The notes: a model not told the origin generated them from the letters alone. DNA of 64,000 bases from HGM13233 sp964478515 (GCA_964478515.1 CAYZIL010000001.1:60345-124344); one strand, 5' to 3'. Counted from the first letter of the stretch, positions 1 to 8,411 are shown. Numbers and translations: made by a program.

Positions 1-312
1 AAGGGTGAACTTGCCCGCACACAGGAAAATTTCCGTCTGAGCGCGGAGCGCAGCAAAAGCAAACTTTCTGCAAAGCTTCTTGAGTCGCAGATGTCCATTC
101 GCTCCTATCGCGAGGACCTCAGCAAAGAGATAGCCGAGAAAAAATTTGACACCGAAAAATCCCGTCTGGAAACAGAAGTTATCAGCGCGCGCAAGGCCGC
201 GGCGCTGCTCAGCGATTATGCCGAGGAGATTGTCGACGAGGCCGCCGTTGCTAAGCTGGACGCCGAAAAGCTCGCCAAGGAATACGAGGAAAAATACGGC
301 GAAAAAATCTGA
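1..312 (+). CDS. coiled-coil protein, 3' part only
   Basis: The reading frame is open from the first base, so the gene begins before the window; 103 residues and a TGA stop are visible. The visible part is almost entirely charged (Lys, Glu, Asp, Arg, with Ala and Leu) and has no hydrophobic segment or Cys/His motif, as in a long alpha-helical coiled coil. An internal ATG at 91 has no ribosome binding site, so it is not a start. A short GC hairpin follows the stop and a promoter for the next gene starts at 330. The family cannot be named from this C-terminal piece; it could be the tail of a filament-like or scaffold protein. Confidence 0.6.
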   Translation, partial: KGELARTQENFRLSAERSKSKLSAKLLESQMSIRSYREDLSKEIAEKKFDTEKSRLETEVISARKAAALLSDYAEEIVDEAAVAKLDAEKLAKEYEEKYGEKI

Positions 313-329
313 GCGGCGCAGCGCCGTAA

Positions 330-359
330 TTGACATGCCCGACATTTGCATTGTATTAT
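330..359 (+). promoter_or_regulatory. promoter for the DUF1508 gene
   Basis: TTGACA at 330-335 and TATTAT at 354-359 are separated by 18 bases. The pair lies between the stop at 312 and the ATG at 397, and predicts transcription from about 366. Confidence 0.6.
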
Positions 360-396
360 TATAAAATCAACAATAATTCGCAGAAAGGACGCACCC

Positions 397-768
397 ATGG
401 GAAAGTTTGTAATCCGCACCGTAAAAAGCGGCTTCATGTTCAATCTTAAGGCCGGCAACGGCGAAATCATCGCAACTTCCGAAATCTACACGTCCGAATC
501 CGGCGCCAAAAACGGCATTGAGAGCGTAAAAAAGAACGCCCTTATCGCCGCCGTCGAAGACCAAACCTCGGAAAACTTTGAAAAAAAGTCCAACCCCAAA
601 TTTGAAGTATACGCCGACAAAAAGGGCGAGTATCGCTTTCGCCTAAAAGCCGGCAACGGCGAAATAATCGCCACCGGCGAGAGTTACACCGCCAAATCCA
701 GCTGCCTGAACGGCATTGAGAGCGTTCGCCGCAACGCCGATTCCGACATAGCGGCGGAAAGTAAATAA
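397..768 (+). CDS. tandem DUF1508 (YegP-like) protein
   Basis: This small soluble protein of 123 residues contains two copies of the DUF1508 fold, at about residues 10-57 and 70-115. Each copy has the block LKAGNGEIIAT, a following Ser/Tyr-Thr pair, and a copy of NGIESVRRNA or NGIESVKKNA. This tandem arrangement is typical of YegP-family proteins, whose biochemical role is not established. The start is ATG 397 because AGAAAGGA lies 8 bases upstream; a longer frame from 346 has no ribosome binding site. It has its own promoter and is followed 40 bases later by a membrane protein gene on the same strand. Confidence 0.85.
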   Translation: MGKFVIRTVKSGFMFNLKAGNGEIIATSEIYTSESGAKNGIESVKKNALIAAVEDQTSENFEKKSNPKFEVYADKKGEYRFRLKAGNGEIIATGESYTAKSSCLNGIESVRRNADSDIAAESK

Positions 769-808
769 ATCCCGTTACCGCAACGGAGCGCACAAGGAGT
801 AAGCGCAC

Positions 809-1273
809 ATGTCTTTTATCAACAAATTCGGACCCGGCGGAAAATCCGTAGTCGACCAGACGCCCGAGGACCGCAGCAAAGCGAGCGTCATTGTCTCGGT
901 AATTATTATCAGTGCCGCCGTAATCTTTTATTTCTTCATCGGCAACGTCAACATTGATTTTCTTGACTATTCTTTCAGCGTAAAGTGCATTCTCGGCGGT
1001 TCGGTCAACGTTGCTTTCAACGAGGTCGAAAGTGTAGAGTATGTCGACAGCTTCGACTACGGCGGCCGGCTTTCCGGCTCCGAAACCAATCGCCTTATGG
1101 CCGGCACTTTTGAAAACACCGCCTTCGGCAAGTTCAAATTTCTCGCCTATAAAAGCTGCGACGAATACATAATAGTGCACTACGGCGACGACGAGGTTGT
1201 TGTTTTTAACCAAAAAACGCCGGAACTTACCGAACAGTGTTACGAGGAGCTTTTGGCTGTGTTAAAACTGTAG
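809..1273 (+). CDS. hypothetical protein with one membrane segment
   Basis: The protein has 154 residues. After a polar N-terminus of about 30 residues there is one strong hydrophobic segment (about residues 31-49, rich in Ile, Val, Phe), followed by a mixed alpha/beta region that reads like a small PH-like or bacterial PH domain, although I cannot assign it to a family. AAGGAG at 794-799 supports ATG 809. It probably shares a transcript with the DUF1508 gene and ends at a strong terminator at 1292. Function is unknown. Confidence 0.7.
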   Translation: MSFINKFGPGGKSVVDQTPEDRSKASVIVSVIIISAAVIFYFFIGNVNIDFLDYSFSVKCILGGSVNVAFNEVESVEYVDSFDYGGRLSGSETNRLMAGTFENTAFGKFKFLAYKSCDEYIIVHYGDDEVVVFNQKTPELTEQCYEELLAVLKL

Positions 1274-1291
1274 TACCCTTCTTAATCCAAA

Positions 1292-1332
1292 AAGGTCCGC
1301 AGCGCCGAAACGCTGCGGACCTTATTTTTTTT
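1292..1332. terminator. bidirectional intrinsic terminator
   Basis: A 13-base stem (AAGGTCCGCAGCG and its complement) around a CCGAAA loop is followed by a run of T on the plus strand and preceded by A-rich sequence. It separates the converging gene at 1273 from mrnC. Confidence 0.85.
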
Positions 1333-1720
1333 ACTCTGCGGCAGCGTCGTTTTTTACCTCTGTCAACAGTGCAAAAAGCTCTTGCAGCCTTTGGTTTTCC
1401 TCGGCAAGAAATAAGTATCCGAACAGCGCTTCCAGCGCTGTCGCGTCGCGGTACTCGGCCGGGTTGCTGTTTTTTGGTACCGACGTCTTGGTGGCGTTGC
1501 GGCCGCGCCGCGCCACTGCCAGTTCCTGCTCGCTCAGGTGCGGCGTTAACTGTGCTAGCGCCCGGTGCTGGGCCTCGGCCTTAACATAGCTTACCGACAG
1601 CGCGTGCAAGCGCGCAGGATTAGTGTTCACCGTGCGGGCAATATGCTCGCGCACCAGCAGCTCGTACACAGCGTCGCCGACAAACGCAAGCTCGACGGCG
1701 CTCATCATTTTTAGGTCCAT
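1331..1720 (-). CDS. mrnC: mini-ribonuclease III MrnC
   Basis: This is a 129-residue RNase III catalytic domain without the double-stranded RNA binding domain, the form that matures 23S rRNA in Bacillus. The signature near the N-terminus (ELAFVGDAVYE) carries the conserved Asp, and the C-terminal part has the second acidic motif (ATALEALFGYLFL) that completes the metal site. AAGGAG sits 7 bases before the ATG. It lies 8 bases after obgE and probably shares its transcript, ending at the terminator at 1292-1332. Family length is about 130-150 residues, so it is complete. Confidence 0.92.
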   Translation of the reverse strand: MDLKMMSAVELAFVGDAVYELLVREHIARTVNTNPARLHALSVSYVKAEAQHRALAQLTPHLSEQELAVARRGRNATKTSVPKNSNPAEYRDATALEALFGYLFLAEENQRLQELFALLTEVKNDAAAE

Positions 1721-1728
1721 ATATCTCC

Positions 1729-2988
1729 TTAGGGGATGTAATCAAACTGGTAATCTTCAATAAATATCGTGTCGTTTTCTTTGACGCCCTGCGCTTCCAG
1801 CTCGCTCAAAATACCGCTGTCGTCCAGCGCCCGCTGGAAATACATCAGCGACTCGTAGTCGGAAACATCGGTCGTGCGCAGTATGCGCACCAGCCACGGC
1901 GCGTCGATACGGAAACCATCCTCGACCTTTTCCACCGTGAAATTACGTCCCACCGGCGGCTGCGGCTTTTGGTAGTCGGGCTGAAAGCGCGCCGGCGGCG
2001 GCAGCTTGTCGAGCTTTGCGCTGACAGCCGCAATCAGCTCGCCAATTCCCTTGCGCGTTGCGGCGCTTATAGAGAAATATTCATACCCCTGCTGCTCCGC
2101 AAATTTGCGGAAGTCGGCCTCTTTCGAGGTATCTATGTCCGTTTTATTGCCCGCGACTATCTGCGGCAGTTTTGCAAGCTTGTCGCTGAACGCGGCGAGC
2201 TCGCGGTTTATCTGGGCAAAATCCTCTTTCGGGTCGCGCCCCTCGCTGCCGGAAACATCCACCACATGCACGAGCATACGGCAGCGCTCAATGTGGCGCA
2301 AAAAACCTATACCGAGTCCCACACCGCTGGACGCGCCCTCAATAAGCCCGGGTATGTCCGCGGCGACGAAGGATTTTTCCGCGTCGACACGCACCACGCC
2401 CAGCATGGGCGACAGCGTGGTAAAATGGTAATTCCCTATTTTCGGCCGCGCCGAACTTATTACCGACAGCAGCGTCGACTTGCCGACATTCGGAAAGCCC
2501 ACCAGGCCGACGTCGGCTATTAACTTCAGTTCCAAAACTATATCGTATTTTTCGCCGGCAAGACCGGTCTTGGCAAAGCGCGGCACCTGCCTTGTGGGCG
2601 TGGCAAAGTGACTGTTGCCGAAGCCGCCCTTGCCGCCCTTCGCAATAACCACCGGTTCGTCGCCGCTGATATCGGCAATAACGGCGCCGCTTTCGCGCTC
2701 GCGAATAACGGTGCCGCGCGGCACGCGCACGACGAGAGCGTCGGCACTGCGGCCGCTGCAGCGCTTGCCGCGCCCCGGCTCACCGTCGGCCGCGCGGTAC
2801 TTTTTTTTGTAGCGGAAGTCCAGCAGCGTTGCCAGGTGGTCGTCGGCAACAAAAATAACGTCTCCGCCCTTGCCGCCGTCGCCGCCGTCCGGTCCGCCCG
2901 CCGCTACATATTTTTCGCGGTGAAAGCTTACGGCGCCGTCGCCGCCGGCGCCCGACTCAACCGTGATGCGAGCTGTATCTACAAACAT
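1729..2988 (-). CDS. obgE: GTPase ObgE/CgtA
   Basis: This essential ribosome-assembly GTPase has 419 residues. The glycine-rich Obg fold covers about residues 1-158 (many GG repeats). The G domain follows, with G1 GFPNVGKST near residue 165, G3 DIPGLIEGAS, and G4 NKTD. From about residue 345 there is an OCT domain, the C-terminal extension found in Firmicute Obg proteins. The start ATG is preceded by GGAG about 10 bases upstream. As in many Firmicutes it follows rplU-rpmA, but an intrinsic terminator separates it from rpmA. mrnC lies directly downstream. Confidence 0.96.
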   Translation of the reverse strand: MFVDTARITVESGAGGDGAVSFHREKYVAAGGPDGGDGGKGGDVIFVADDHLATLLDFRYKKKYRAADGEPGRGKRCSGRSADALVVRVPRGTVIRERESGAVIADISGDEPVVIAKGGKGGFGNSHFATPTRQVPRFAKTGLAGEKYDIVLELKLIADVGLVGFPNVGKSTLLSVISSARPKIGNYHFTTLSPMLGVVRVDAEKSFVAADIPGLIEGASSGVGLGIGFLRHIERCRMLVHVVDVSGSEGRDPKEDFAQINRELAAFSDKLAKLPQIVAGNKTDIDTSKEADFRKFAEQQGYEYFSISAATRKGIGELIAAVSAKLDKLPPPARFQPDYQKPQPPVGRNFTVEKVEDGFRIDAPWLVRILRTTDVSDYESLMYFQRALDDSGILSELEAQGVKENDTIFIEDYQFDYIP

Positions 2989-3014
2989 TTGTCACAAACT
3001 CCGTTTCGCTGTCA

Positions 3015-3050
3015 TGAAAAAACCCCGGGCTAACGCTGAGTAAGCCCGGG
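3015..3050 (-). terminator. terminator between rpmA and obgE
   Basis: On the minus strand CCCGGGCT pairs with AGCCCGGG across a 12-base loop and is followed by GTTTTTT. It would end or attenuate the rplU-rpmA transcript before obgE. Confidence 0.75.
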
Positions 3051-3065
3051 ATTATTGTTCTTTAT

Positions 3066-3320
3066 TCAGCTCTTAATTATGCTGACCTTTTTGCGATCAC
3101 GACCGACGCGGCTGAATTTCACTCTGCCGTCGGCTGTGGCAAACAGTGTGTCGTCGCGGCCGATGCCCACGTTTTCACCCGGGTGAATGTGGGTACCGCG
3201 CTGACGTACCAGTATATTGCCGGCAAGCACGAACTGTCCGTCGGCACGTTTCGCGCCGAGGCGCTTGGATTCGGAATCGCGGCCGTTTTTAGTTGAGCCG
3301 ACACCTTTTTTATGAGCCAT
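3066..3320 (-). CDS. rpmA: 50S ribosomal protein L27
   Basis: The 84-residue protein starts directly with MAHKKGVGSTKNGRDS and has the conserved block VRQRGTHIHPGENVGIGRD, so it is L27, which reaches towards the peptidyl transferase centre of the ribosome. Most Firmicute L27 proteins carry a short N-terminal extension that the protease Prp removes; here the mature-type N-terminus is encoded directly. GGAGG precedes the ATG. It follows rplU after 18 bases, leaving no room for the prp gene that normally sits between them. Confidence 0.97.
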   Translation of the reverse strand: MAHKKGVGSTKNGRDSESKRLGAKRADGQFVLAGNILVRQRGTHIHPGENVGIGRDDTLFATADGRVKFSRVGRDRKKVSIIKS

Positions 3321-3338
3321 TCTATCGCACCTCCTGCG

Positions 3339-3650
3339 TTAAGCGTTAATTGATTTTATCTCGATTTTTGTGTACAACTGGCGGTGACCCATCTTGCGCT
3401 TGGAGTCCTTTTTAGGACGGTAAGTGAAGACGGTGATTTTTTTGCCCTTGCCCTGCTTGACGACGGTGCCGGTAACGGCAGCGCCGCTGACGGTGGGGGT
3501 GCCGACGGTCGTCTTTTTGTCGGTGCCCACGGCAAGAACTTTGTCAAATTCGACGGTGTCGCCGGCCGCGACGTCAAGCTTTTCGACGAAAATAACGTCG
3601 CCTTCGCTGACGCGGTACTGCTTGCCGCCGGTCTCAATAACTGCGTACAT
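3339..3650 (-). CDS. rplU: 50S ribosomal protein L21
   Basis: The 103-residue protein matches L21 from end to end: it begins MYAVIETGGKQYRV and contains the typical tail KKDSKRKMGHRQLYT. L21 binds 23S rRNA in the large subunit. GAGG lies 6 bases before the ATG. The gene has a consensus promoter just after folD and a short leader with a conserved-looking hairpin, which suggests feedback control as known for L21 leaders in Firmicutes. It forms an operon with rpmA. Confidence 0.97.
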   Translation of the reverse strand: MYAVIETGGKQYRVSEGDVIFVEKLDVAAGDTVEFDKVLAVGTDKKTTVGTPTVSGAAVTGTVVKQGKGKKITVFTYRPKKDSKRKMGHRQLYTKIEIKSINA

Positions 3651-3728
3651 TTTCTACCTCGCTCGTTTTTTTCAAGCTCGCTGATGCAGGCGGACGTTTT
3701 GTCCTTAAGGAGCCTGTTACACGCGGCA
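3651..3728 (-). promoter_or_regulatory. rplU 5' leader with L21-leader-like hairpin
   Basis: The untranslated leader contains a two-part hairpin at 3687-3716. The outer stem is CAGGC/GCCUG, there is a one-sided internal loop UCCUUAA, and the inner stem is GGAC/GUCC around AAAAC. Position, size and asymmetric internal loop resemble the Firmicute L21 leader, where the ribosomal protein is thought to bind its own mRNA. The assignment rests on shape and context only. Confidence 0.6.
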
Positions 3729-3734
3729 AACTAT

Positions 3735-3763
3735 AGTTTAGCAAAAAAGTCCCCGGCTGTCAA
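3735..3763 (-). promoter_or_regulatory. rplU promoter
   Basis: On the minus strand TTGACA (3763-3758) is followed after 17 bases by TAAACT (3740-3735). The -35 box sits only a few bases beyond the folD stop, so rplU-rpmA has its own promoter. Confidence 0.75.
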
Positions 3764-3767
3764 CAAT

Positions 3768-4619
3768 TTATCGTTGTCCAAAGCGCATTTCGGCAGCACT
3801 CAGCGTGTTGCGCAGCAGCATTGTTATTGTCATTGGGCCGACGCCGCCGGGAACGGGAGTAATACAGCCGGCAACGGCGCTCACTGCGGCAAAATCAACG
3901 TCGCCGCACAGCTTGCCGTCGGCGCCGCGGTTGGTGCCCACGTCAATGACACAAGCGCCGGGCTTGACCATATCTGCGCCGACTGTGCTGGCACGGCCGA
4001 CGGCGCTCACGAGAATGTCGGCGCGACGGGTATATTCGGCAAGTTCGCGCGTGTGCGTGTGGCAAACGGTAACTGTGCCGTTTTCGGCCAACAACAGCTG
4101 TGCTGTCGGCCGCCCGGCTATCATGCTGCGGCCGAGCACCACGCACTCACTGCCGTCAATAGTGACGCCGGCGTATTTTATCAGCTCTATGACGCCTGCC
4201 GGCGTGCAGGGCAGCAGCCGGGCGCGCCCCAGGATCAGCAAACCGACGTTGCGCGGCGTAAAACAGTCGACGTCCTTACTCGGGTCTATGCGCTCAATAA
4301 CCGCGTTTTTGTCTATCTGCGGCGGCAGCGGCAGCTGCACAAGTATGCCGCTGAGCGTGTCGTCGGCGTTAAGCTCGTCTATTGTGTCCAAAAGCTGCTG
4401 CTGCGTAGTATCGGCGCCGAGCGCCACCGTGCGCGAACCGATACCGACCTCGGCGCAGCCCTTTACCTTGTTGCGCACATATATCTGCGAGGCCGGGTCG
4501 TCGCCGACAATCACCACGCAAAGCTGCGGCGCCGCGCCGGAAAGCTGCTTGACCTCTTGCGCAATGCCGGCTCTCAGACTTGCCGCCAGCGCTCTGCCGT
4601 CGATAATTTTTGCACTCAT
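3768..4619 (-). CDS. folD: bifunctional methylenetetrahydrofolate dehydrogenase/cyclohydrolase FolD
   Basis: FolD interconverts 5,10-methylene-, methenyl- and 10-formyl-tetrahydrofolate in the cytosol. The 283-residue length is normal. Visible family motifs are the substrate region YVRNKVKGCAEVGI with the catalytic Lys, GILVQLPLPPQID in the middle, the Rossmann segment VVLGRSMIAGRP and the C-terminal signature PVPGGVGPMTITML. GGAGG precedes the ATG. It is preceded on the same strand by lgt, but a strong terminator lies between them. Confidence 0.96.
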   Translation of the reverse strand: MSAKIIDGRALAASLRAGIAQEVKQLSGAAPQLCVVIVGDDPASQIYVRNKVKGCAEVGIGSRTVALGADTTQQQLLDTIDELNADDTLSGILVQLPLPPQIDKNAVIERIDPSKDVDCFTPRNVGLLILGRARLLPCTPAGVIELIKYAGVTIDGSECVVLGRSMIAGRPTAQLLLAENGTVTVCHTHTRELAEYTRRADILVSAVGRASTVGADMVKPGACVIDVGTNRGADGKLCGDVDFAAVSAVAGCITPVPGGVGPMTITMLLRNTLSAAEMRFGQR

Positions 4620-4637
4620 TTCGCCACCTCCGCTCGT

Positions 4638-4679
4638 TCTAAAAAACTGCGCAGACCCGGGCTTGACCGCGTCTGCGCA
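4638..4679 (-). terminator. terminator after lgt
   Basis: GCGCAGAC and its complement form a stem around a 14-base loop, and the minus strand then reads AGTTTTTT. It separates lgt from folD. Confidence 0.8.
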
Positions 4680-4690
4680 CTGCCGTCGGC

Positions 4691-5842
4691 TCAGTCGTCC
4701 TGCGGCTTTTTATTCTCTGTTGATGTCTCGGTCTCTTTTTTTGTCTTTTTTCGCACTGCCGTTTTTTTCTTCGCCGGCGCCGTCTCGGGTTTTGCCTTTT
4801 CCGCCGCCGCGGTCTCTTCGGCGGCACTCTCGGCCGCCGCGGTCTCGTCCTCGGCAATTATTTCCGCGCTTTTTTCGTCGTTACCGGGGCGCTTCTTTTT
4901 GCTGTCGCGCTCTGCCGCTATTTCGGCAAGGTCAGTTTTGCACTGTTCCGTATTTACGTACAGCGGCCGGTATTCGGGGTCCGCAGCCTGGTGCTTGCGC
5001 ACGCGAATAATTATCAGCGCCGCGACCGCCGCGGTCAACACGCCGACGACCAGCGACACGCGCAGCGTGCCGATGTAAAGACTGTCGGTGCGCATGCCCT
5101 CTATTACGGCGCGGCCGAGACCGTACCATGCGGCATACATAAGGAATATCTCGCCGTCAAAGCGGCGGCGCTTGACATAGATGTTTAGCAGAATGAAACC
5201 CAGCAAACACCAAAGCGACTCGTAAAGGAAGGTCGGGTGCACCGGCAAGCTGAAGTCGACACTCATGCCCTGAGCGCTGAGCTCGCTGGTGTGGTTAATA
5301 ATATAAGTGGCAATTTTACTGCTGGTCATGCCCCAGGGCAAGTCAGTGTTGAAGCCGAAGCATTCCTCATTAATAAAGTTGCCCCAGCGGCCGATGGCCT
5401 GCGCCATCAAAAAGCCCATCGCGGCAATGTCGAACATCGCCGCCGTATTCACCCGACGCTTGCGGCAGGTAATAACGCCGGAAACAAACGCTCCTATAAG
5501 CACGCCGTAAATTGCCATGCCGCCGCTGCGCAAAGACAATACGTCGGCAAAGGAGGAGAACTCATCCAACCGGAAAACGACATAATACAGCCGGCCGCCG
5601 ATGACCCCGCAAATTGCGCCGACAAGAATGACGTCGAGCATGCGGTCGGTGTCTATGCCGAATTTCGGAGCCATTTTCATGGCGTAAAGTATGCCCAAAA
5701 GCAGACCGATGCCGATAAGCAGACCGTACCAATAAACCTGAAAACCGCCAATTGTGAACGCGACGCGGTCGACGGTGATTTCTAAGCCGAGTTTCGGAAA
5801 CGAAACTACGTCAGCAGTCGTGTCAAGCAGACTGAAACCCAT
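4691..5842 (-). CDS. lgt: prolipoprotein diacylglyceryl transferase Lgt with charged C-terminal tail
   Basis: Lgt moves diacylglycerol from phosphatidylglycerol to the lipobox Cys of prolipoproteins in the cytoplasmic membrane. Several hydrophobic helices, the GGRLYYV segment, the GRWGNFINEECFG signature (about residue 145) and the late GLGRAVIEGMRTDSLY motif identify it. The core ends near residue 290. A further 90 residues rich in Ala, Glu and Lys form a cytoplasmic tail not needed in typical 260-300 residue homologues. GAGG precedes the ATG. It lies 3 bases after the ymfH-like gene, so it is probably cotranscribed. Substrates in this window include MetQ and the 17798 lipoprotein. Confidence 0.93.
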   Translation of the reverse strand: MGFSLLDTTADVVSFPKLGLEITVDRVAFTIGGFQVYWYGLLIGIGLLLGILYAMKMAPKFGIDTDRMLDVILVGAICGVIGGRLYYVVFRLDEFSSFADVLSLRSGGMAIYGVLIGAFVSGVITCRKRRVNTAAMFDIAAMGFLMAQAIGRWGNFINEECFGFNTDLPWGMTSSKIATYIINHTSELSAQGMSVDFSLPVHPTFLYESLWCLLGFILLNIYVKRRRFDGEIFLMYAAWYGLGRAVIEGMRTDSLYIGTLRVSLVVGVLTAAVAALIIIRVRKHQAADPEYRPLYVNTEQCKTDLAEIAAERDSKKKRPGNDEKSAEIIAEDETAAAESAAEETAAAEKAKPETAPAKKKTAVRKKTKKETETSTENKKPQDD

Positions 5843-5845
5843 AAA

Positions 5846-7123
5846 TTAATTCCTCTCCCGGGGCAACAGCGTGAACAGCGCCGAGCGCTGTGTCGAGAAC
5901 AGACGGCTGATCATCGCGTGCGCGTCGTCTGCCTTCAGCTGCGTGAGTACCCCGAATACATCATATATACAATACCCTTTGAGGCGGGAAATTGCAAGAT
6001 TTGCGGCAACATCTTTGGTGCTGTCAAATTCCAGCACCGCGTCGCCGAACGCGCTGCGGCGCGCCTCCTCGAACCGGTTTGGGTCGACGCCGTCGCGCGC
6101 CAGCCGCTCAATGTGACGGCGAAGGGTGTCGGCAACGCGCTGCGGGTCCTCCGACTCGCCGCCGAACATAAAGCAGAGGTAATCGGCGCCCGACAAGCAC
6201 TCGCTGTAAAAGCTGGTGTTTATCAGTCCGGCGTCGTACAGCTCGCGGTAAACGTCGGTAGTTTCGCCGACAATAAGGTCGCAAAGCAGGTCGCAGAGCA
6301 CCTCGTTTTTCAGCCTGTCTTCCGTAAAGGGCTGCGCTTTGTAGCCGAGACAAAATTGCGGGCCGCTGATGTCCATTTGACGCGAACCGGTCGCGGCGGC
6401 TATCTGCGGCGGCTCGGCGGCGGCAATCGTCTTTATTTCGCCGCGCGACGCGGCGCGCATGTCGAGCGTCTGCTCGCACAGCTGTACGAGATGCTCCGCG
6501 CTCATGTTGCCGGCAACGGCCAGCACCATATTTTCGGGGCGATAGTAGGCGTCGTAGCAGTCGTAAAGCAGCTGCGGCGTTATTTTCGCTATGCTTTGCG
6601 GCGTGCCGGCAATGTCGTCCCGCAGCGGATGCGCGCTGTACAGCAGTCGCAGCGTCCCCGCCATCAGCTGCCAGTCGGGGTCGTCGTCGTACATCTTTAT
6701 TTCCTGCGTAATTATGCCGCGCTCTTTTTCGACATTCTCCTCGGTAAAGTGGGGCTCGCTGACAAAGCGCAGCAGCGTGCGCATAGACTCGTCAATGCCG
6801 TCTGTCGCCGAAAAGAGATAACAGGTGCGGTCGAAAGAAGTAAAGGCGTTGGCTGCGGCGCCGGTCTTGGCAAAAAGCGAAAACGCGTCGCCCTGCTCGC
6901 CCTCAAACAGCTTGTGTTCCAAATAGTGCGCAATGCCGGCCGGAACGCTGACGCGCTTGCCGTCGCGGCTGAAGTCGCGGTTGTTTGAACCGATACCGGC
7001 GCCGTATATCGCGTAGACGCCGGTGCGCTGCGGCATATAATAGCACAATACCGTCAGCCCGTTCGAAAGCACATGGCGACAGTACTGCTCGCCGAGCAGC
7101 TCGCTGCAGATATATTCGCCCAT
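5846..7123 (-). CDS. M16 family zinc peptidase, YmfH-like
   Basis: The 425-residue protein is a pitrilysin-type peptidase. The inverted zinc motif HxxEH is present as HYLEH at residues 66-70, with the downstream Glu in the segment VEKERGIITQEI, so the catalytic site looks intact. It pairs with the next gene, whose product lacks the motif, matching the YmfF/YmfH arrangement widespread in Firmicutes, where the active and inactive subunits form a heterodimer. The start is ATG 7123, with GGGGAGG 7 bases upstream; it overlaps the preceding stop by one base (TGATG). The physiological substrate is unknown. Confidence 0.9.
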   Translation of the reverse strand: MGEYICSELLGEQYCRHVLSNGLTVLCYYMPQRTGVYAIYGAGIGSNNRDFSRDGKRVSVPAGIAHYLEHKLFEGEQGDAFSLFAKTGAAANAFTSFDRTCYLFSATDGIDESMRTLLRFVSEPHFTEENVEKERGIITQEIKMYDDDPDWQLMAGTLRLLYSAHPLRDDIAGTPQSIAKITPQLLYDCYDAYYRPENMVLAVAGNMSAEHLVQLCEQTLDMRAASRGEIKTIAAAEPPQIAAATGSRQMDISGPQFCLGYKAQPFTEDRLKNEVLCDLLCDLIVGETTDVYRELYDAGLINTSFYSECLSGADYLCFMFGGESEDPQRVADTLRRHIERLARDGVDPNRFEEARRSAFGDAVLEFDSTKDVAANLAISRLKGYCIYDVFGVLTQLKADDAHAMISRLFSTQRSALFTLLPRERN

Positions 7124-8397
7124 CACTTCGCCTCCCCGCTCAACTGATAGCTGAGATTGAGCCCCAGCAGCGACATTGCCGCGGCAATGTCGTTCGCCGT
7201 GACCGACTGCACCGCCTCAAGCTCCTGCTGCGGCGTAACAACGTCGCCGTTGTACAGTATTTGTCCGAGATACCAGCCGTGCAGCGAGGGTATGCCGTCG
7301 TCAAGCGAGCGCAGCGCGCTCACCAGCGCCAGCTTCGTCTCGTCCAGCTCCTGCTGCGTAATATTTCCCTTTTGCAGCTCAGCCAGTTCTGCGAGCACGG
7401 CCTCACTCAGCGCCGGCACGTCGGCGTGCTGCACGCCGCTGTCGACACAGATATACGCCTCGCGCAGCGCCGGAGACGCGGCGCAATAATAACACAGCGA
7501 GCGCTTTTCGCGCACGTTGGTGAAGAGCCTTGAAGTTGCCGTGCCGCCGAAAAGCGCCGTGCCGACGCGCAGCGCGGCGCGCTCGCTGCGACTCAACAGC
7601 CGGCCGCAGGTAAACATCAGCGCCAGCTTGTCCTGATTGAGCTGCTGGGTCTCGACAACGTCCTGCTGCGGGCACTTTGCCACGGCGTCGGCCGCCTGCC
7701 AGGGAGTGTCGCGGCCGGCAAGCTGGGCCAGCGCCGCGTATTCGGGCGCCTGAGCCCCCGCTGACATTACGTCCACGCGGGCGGTGTCGCGCAAGCGAAA
7801 ATAAAAATCCGTTAAGCTTTCGGCAGAGATGGACTCAATGTCCTCTAAATACCCGTCGGCACACAGCCCGCGCGGGTCTGCACCGAAAAAGCGCTCGCCA
7901 GCGCGCATCATTAAATAGTGCCGCTTATCATTATAGTTGGTGAGAATGGTCTCGCGCAGCTTTTCTTTTTCTATTGCCACCGCGTCGGGGTCGAAACGGC
8001 CGCCGGGCAAGTAGGGGTCGAAAACGCAATCAAACGCTAGCTGCTGCGCCTGAGCGCAGGCATTTGCTTCGGGCAAATAGCGCCCTGCCGGTCCAGACAG
8101 CGTGAGTGTCAGCGCCCGGCGCGTGCCGCCCTTCGCCGCAGTCGCCGACAGCGACACGCCGTAAAGCTGCATTAGCCGGCGGCGAAAATCGCTCATGTCT
8201 GGGTAGGCGGCGTTGCCGCGGTCAATTAGGTACGGCAACAGCGCCGACAGCGTGATGTCCTCACGCCGCAGCGGCATTGACAGCGAAATGCTGGTGTAAT
8301 TCTTTTTGAAACGGTCGTCGGCAATGCGGTGCAGCGCCACGCCGTCTTTAATTTGTGTCGTGCTAAGCTCGCTGATTTTTCTCATCCTCCCGCACAT
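7123..8397 (-). CDS. M16-like protein without zinc motif, YmfF-like
   Basis: The 424-residue protein has the fold signature of M16 peptidases (N-terminal half with an RREDIT-like segment, C-terminal half with REKRSLCYYCAASP), but the HxxEH zinc motif is replaced (PYLIDRGNAAYPD), so it should be inactive and act as partner of the neighbouring YmfH-like enzyme. The start is uncertain: ATG 8397 has no clear ribosome binding site, while the alternative ATG 8385 directly abuts GGGAGG. A possible extended -10 promoter lies at 8412-8420. Its stop overlaps the start of the active subunit, suggesting coupled translation. Confidence 0.87.
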   Translation of the reverse strand: MCGRMRKISELSTTQIKDGVALHRIADDRFKKNYTSISLSMPLRREDITLSALLPYLIDRGNAAYPDMSDFRRRLMQLYGVSLSATAAKGGTRRALTLTLSGPAGRYLPEANACAQAQQLAFDCVFDPYLPGGRFDPDAVAIEKEKLRETILTNYNDKRHYLMMRAGERFFGADPRGLCADGYLEDIESISAESLTDFYFRLRDTARVDVMSAGAQAPEYAALAQLAGRDTPWQAADAVAKCPQQDVVETQQLNQDKLALMFTCGRLLSRSERAALRVGTALFGGTATSRLFTNVREKRSLCYYCAASPALREAYICVDSGVQHADVPALSEAVLAELAELQKGNITQQELDETKLALVSALRSLDDGIPSLHGWYLGQILYNGDVVTPQQELEAVQSVTANDIAAAMSLLGLNLSYQLSGEAK

Positions 8398-8411
8398 AAA
8401 TAGATTTTACA

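Noticed and set aside
3384..5078. Long open frame on the plus strand opposite rplU, folD and lgt
   Set aside because: It runs antisense to three well-supported genes, has no ribosome binding site and no domain; the GC-rich third positions create such open shadows.
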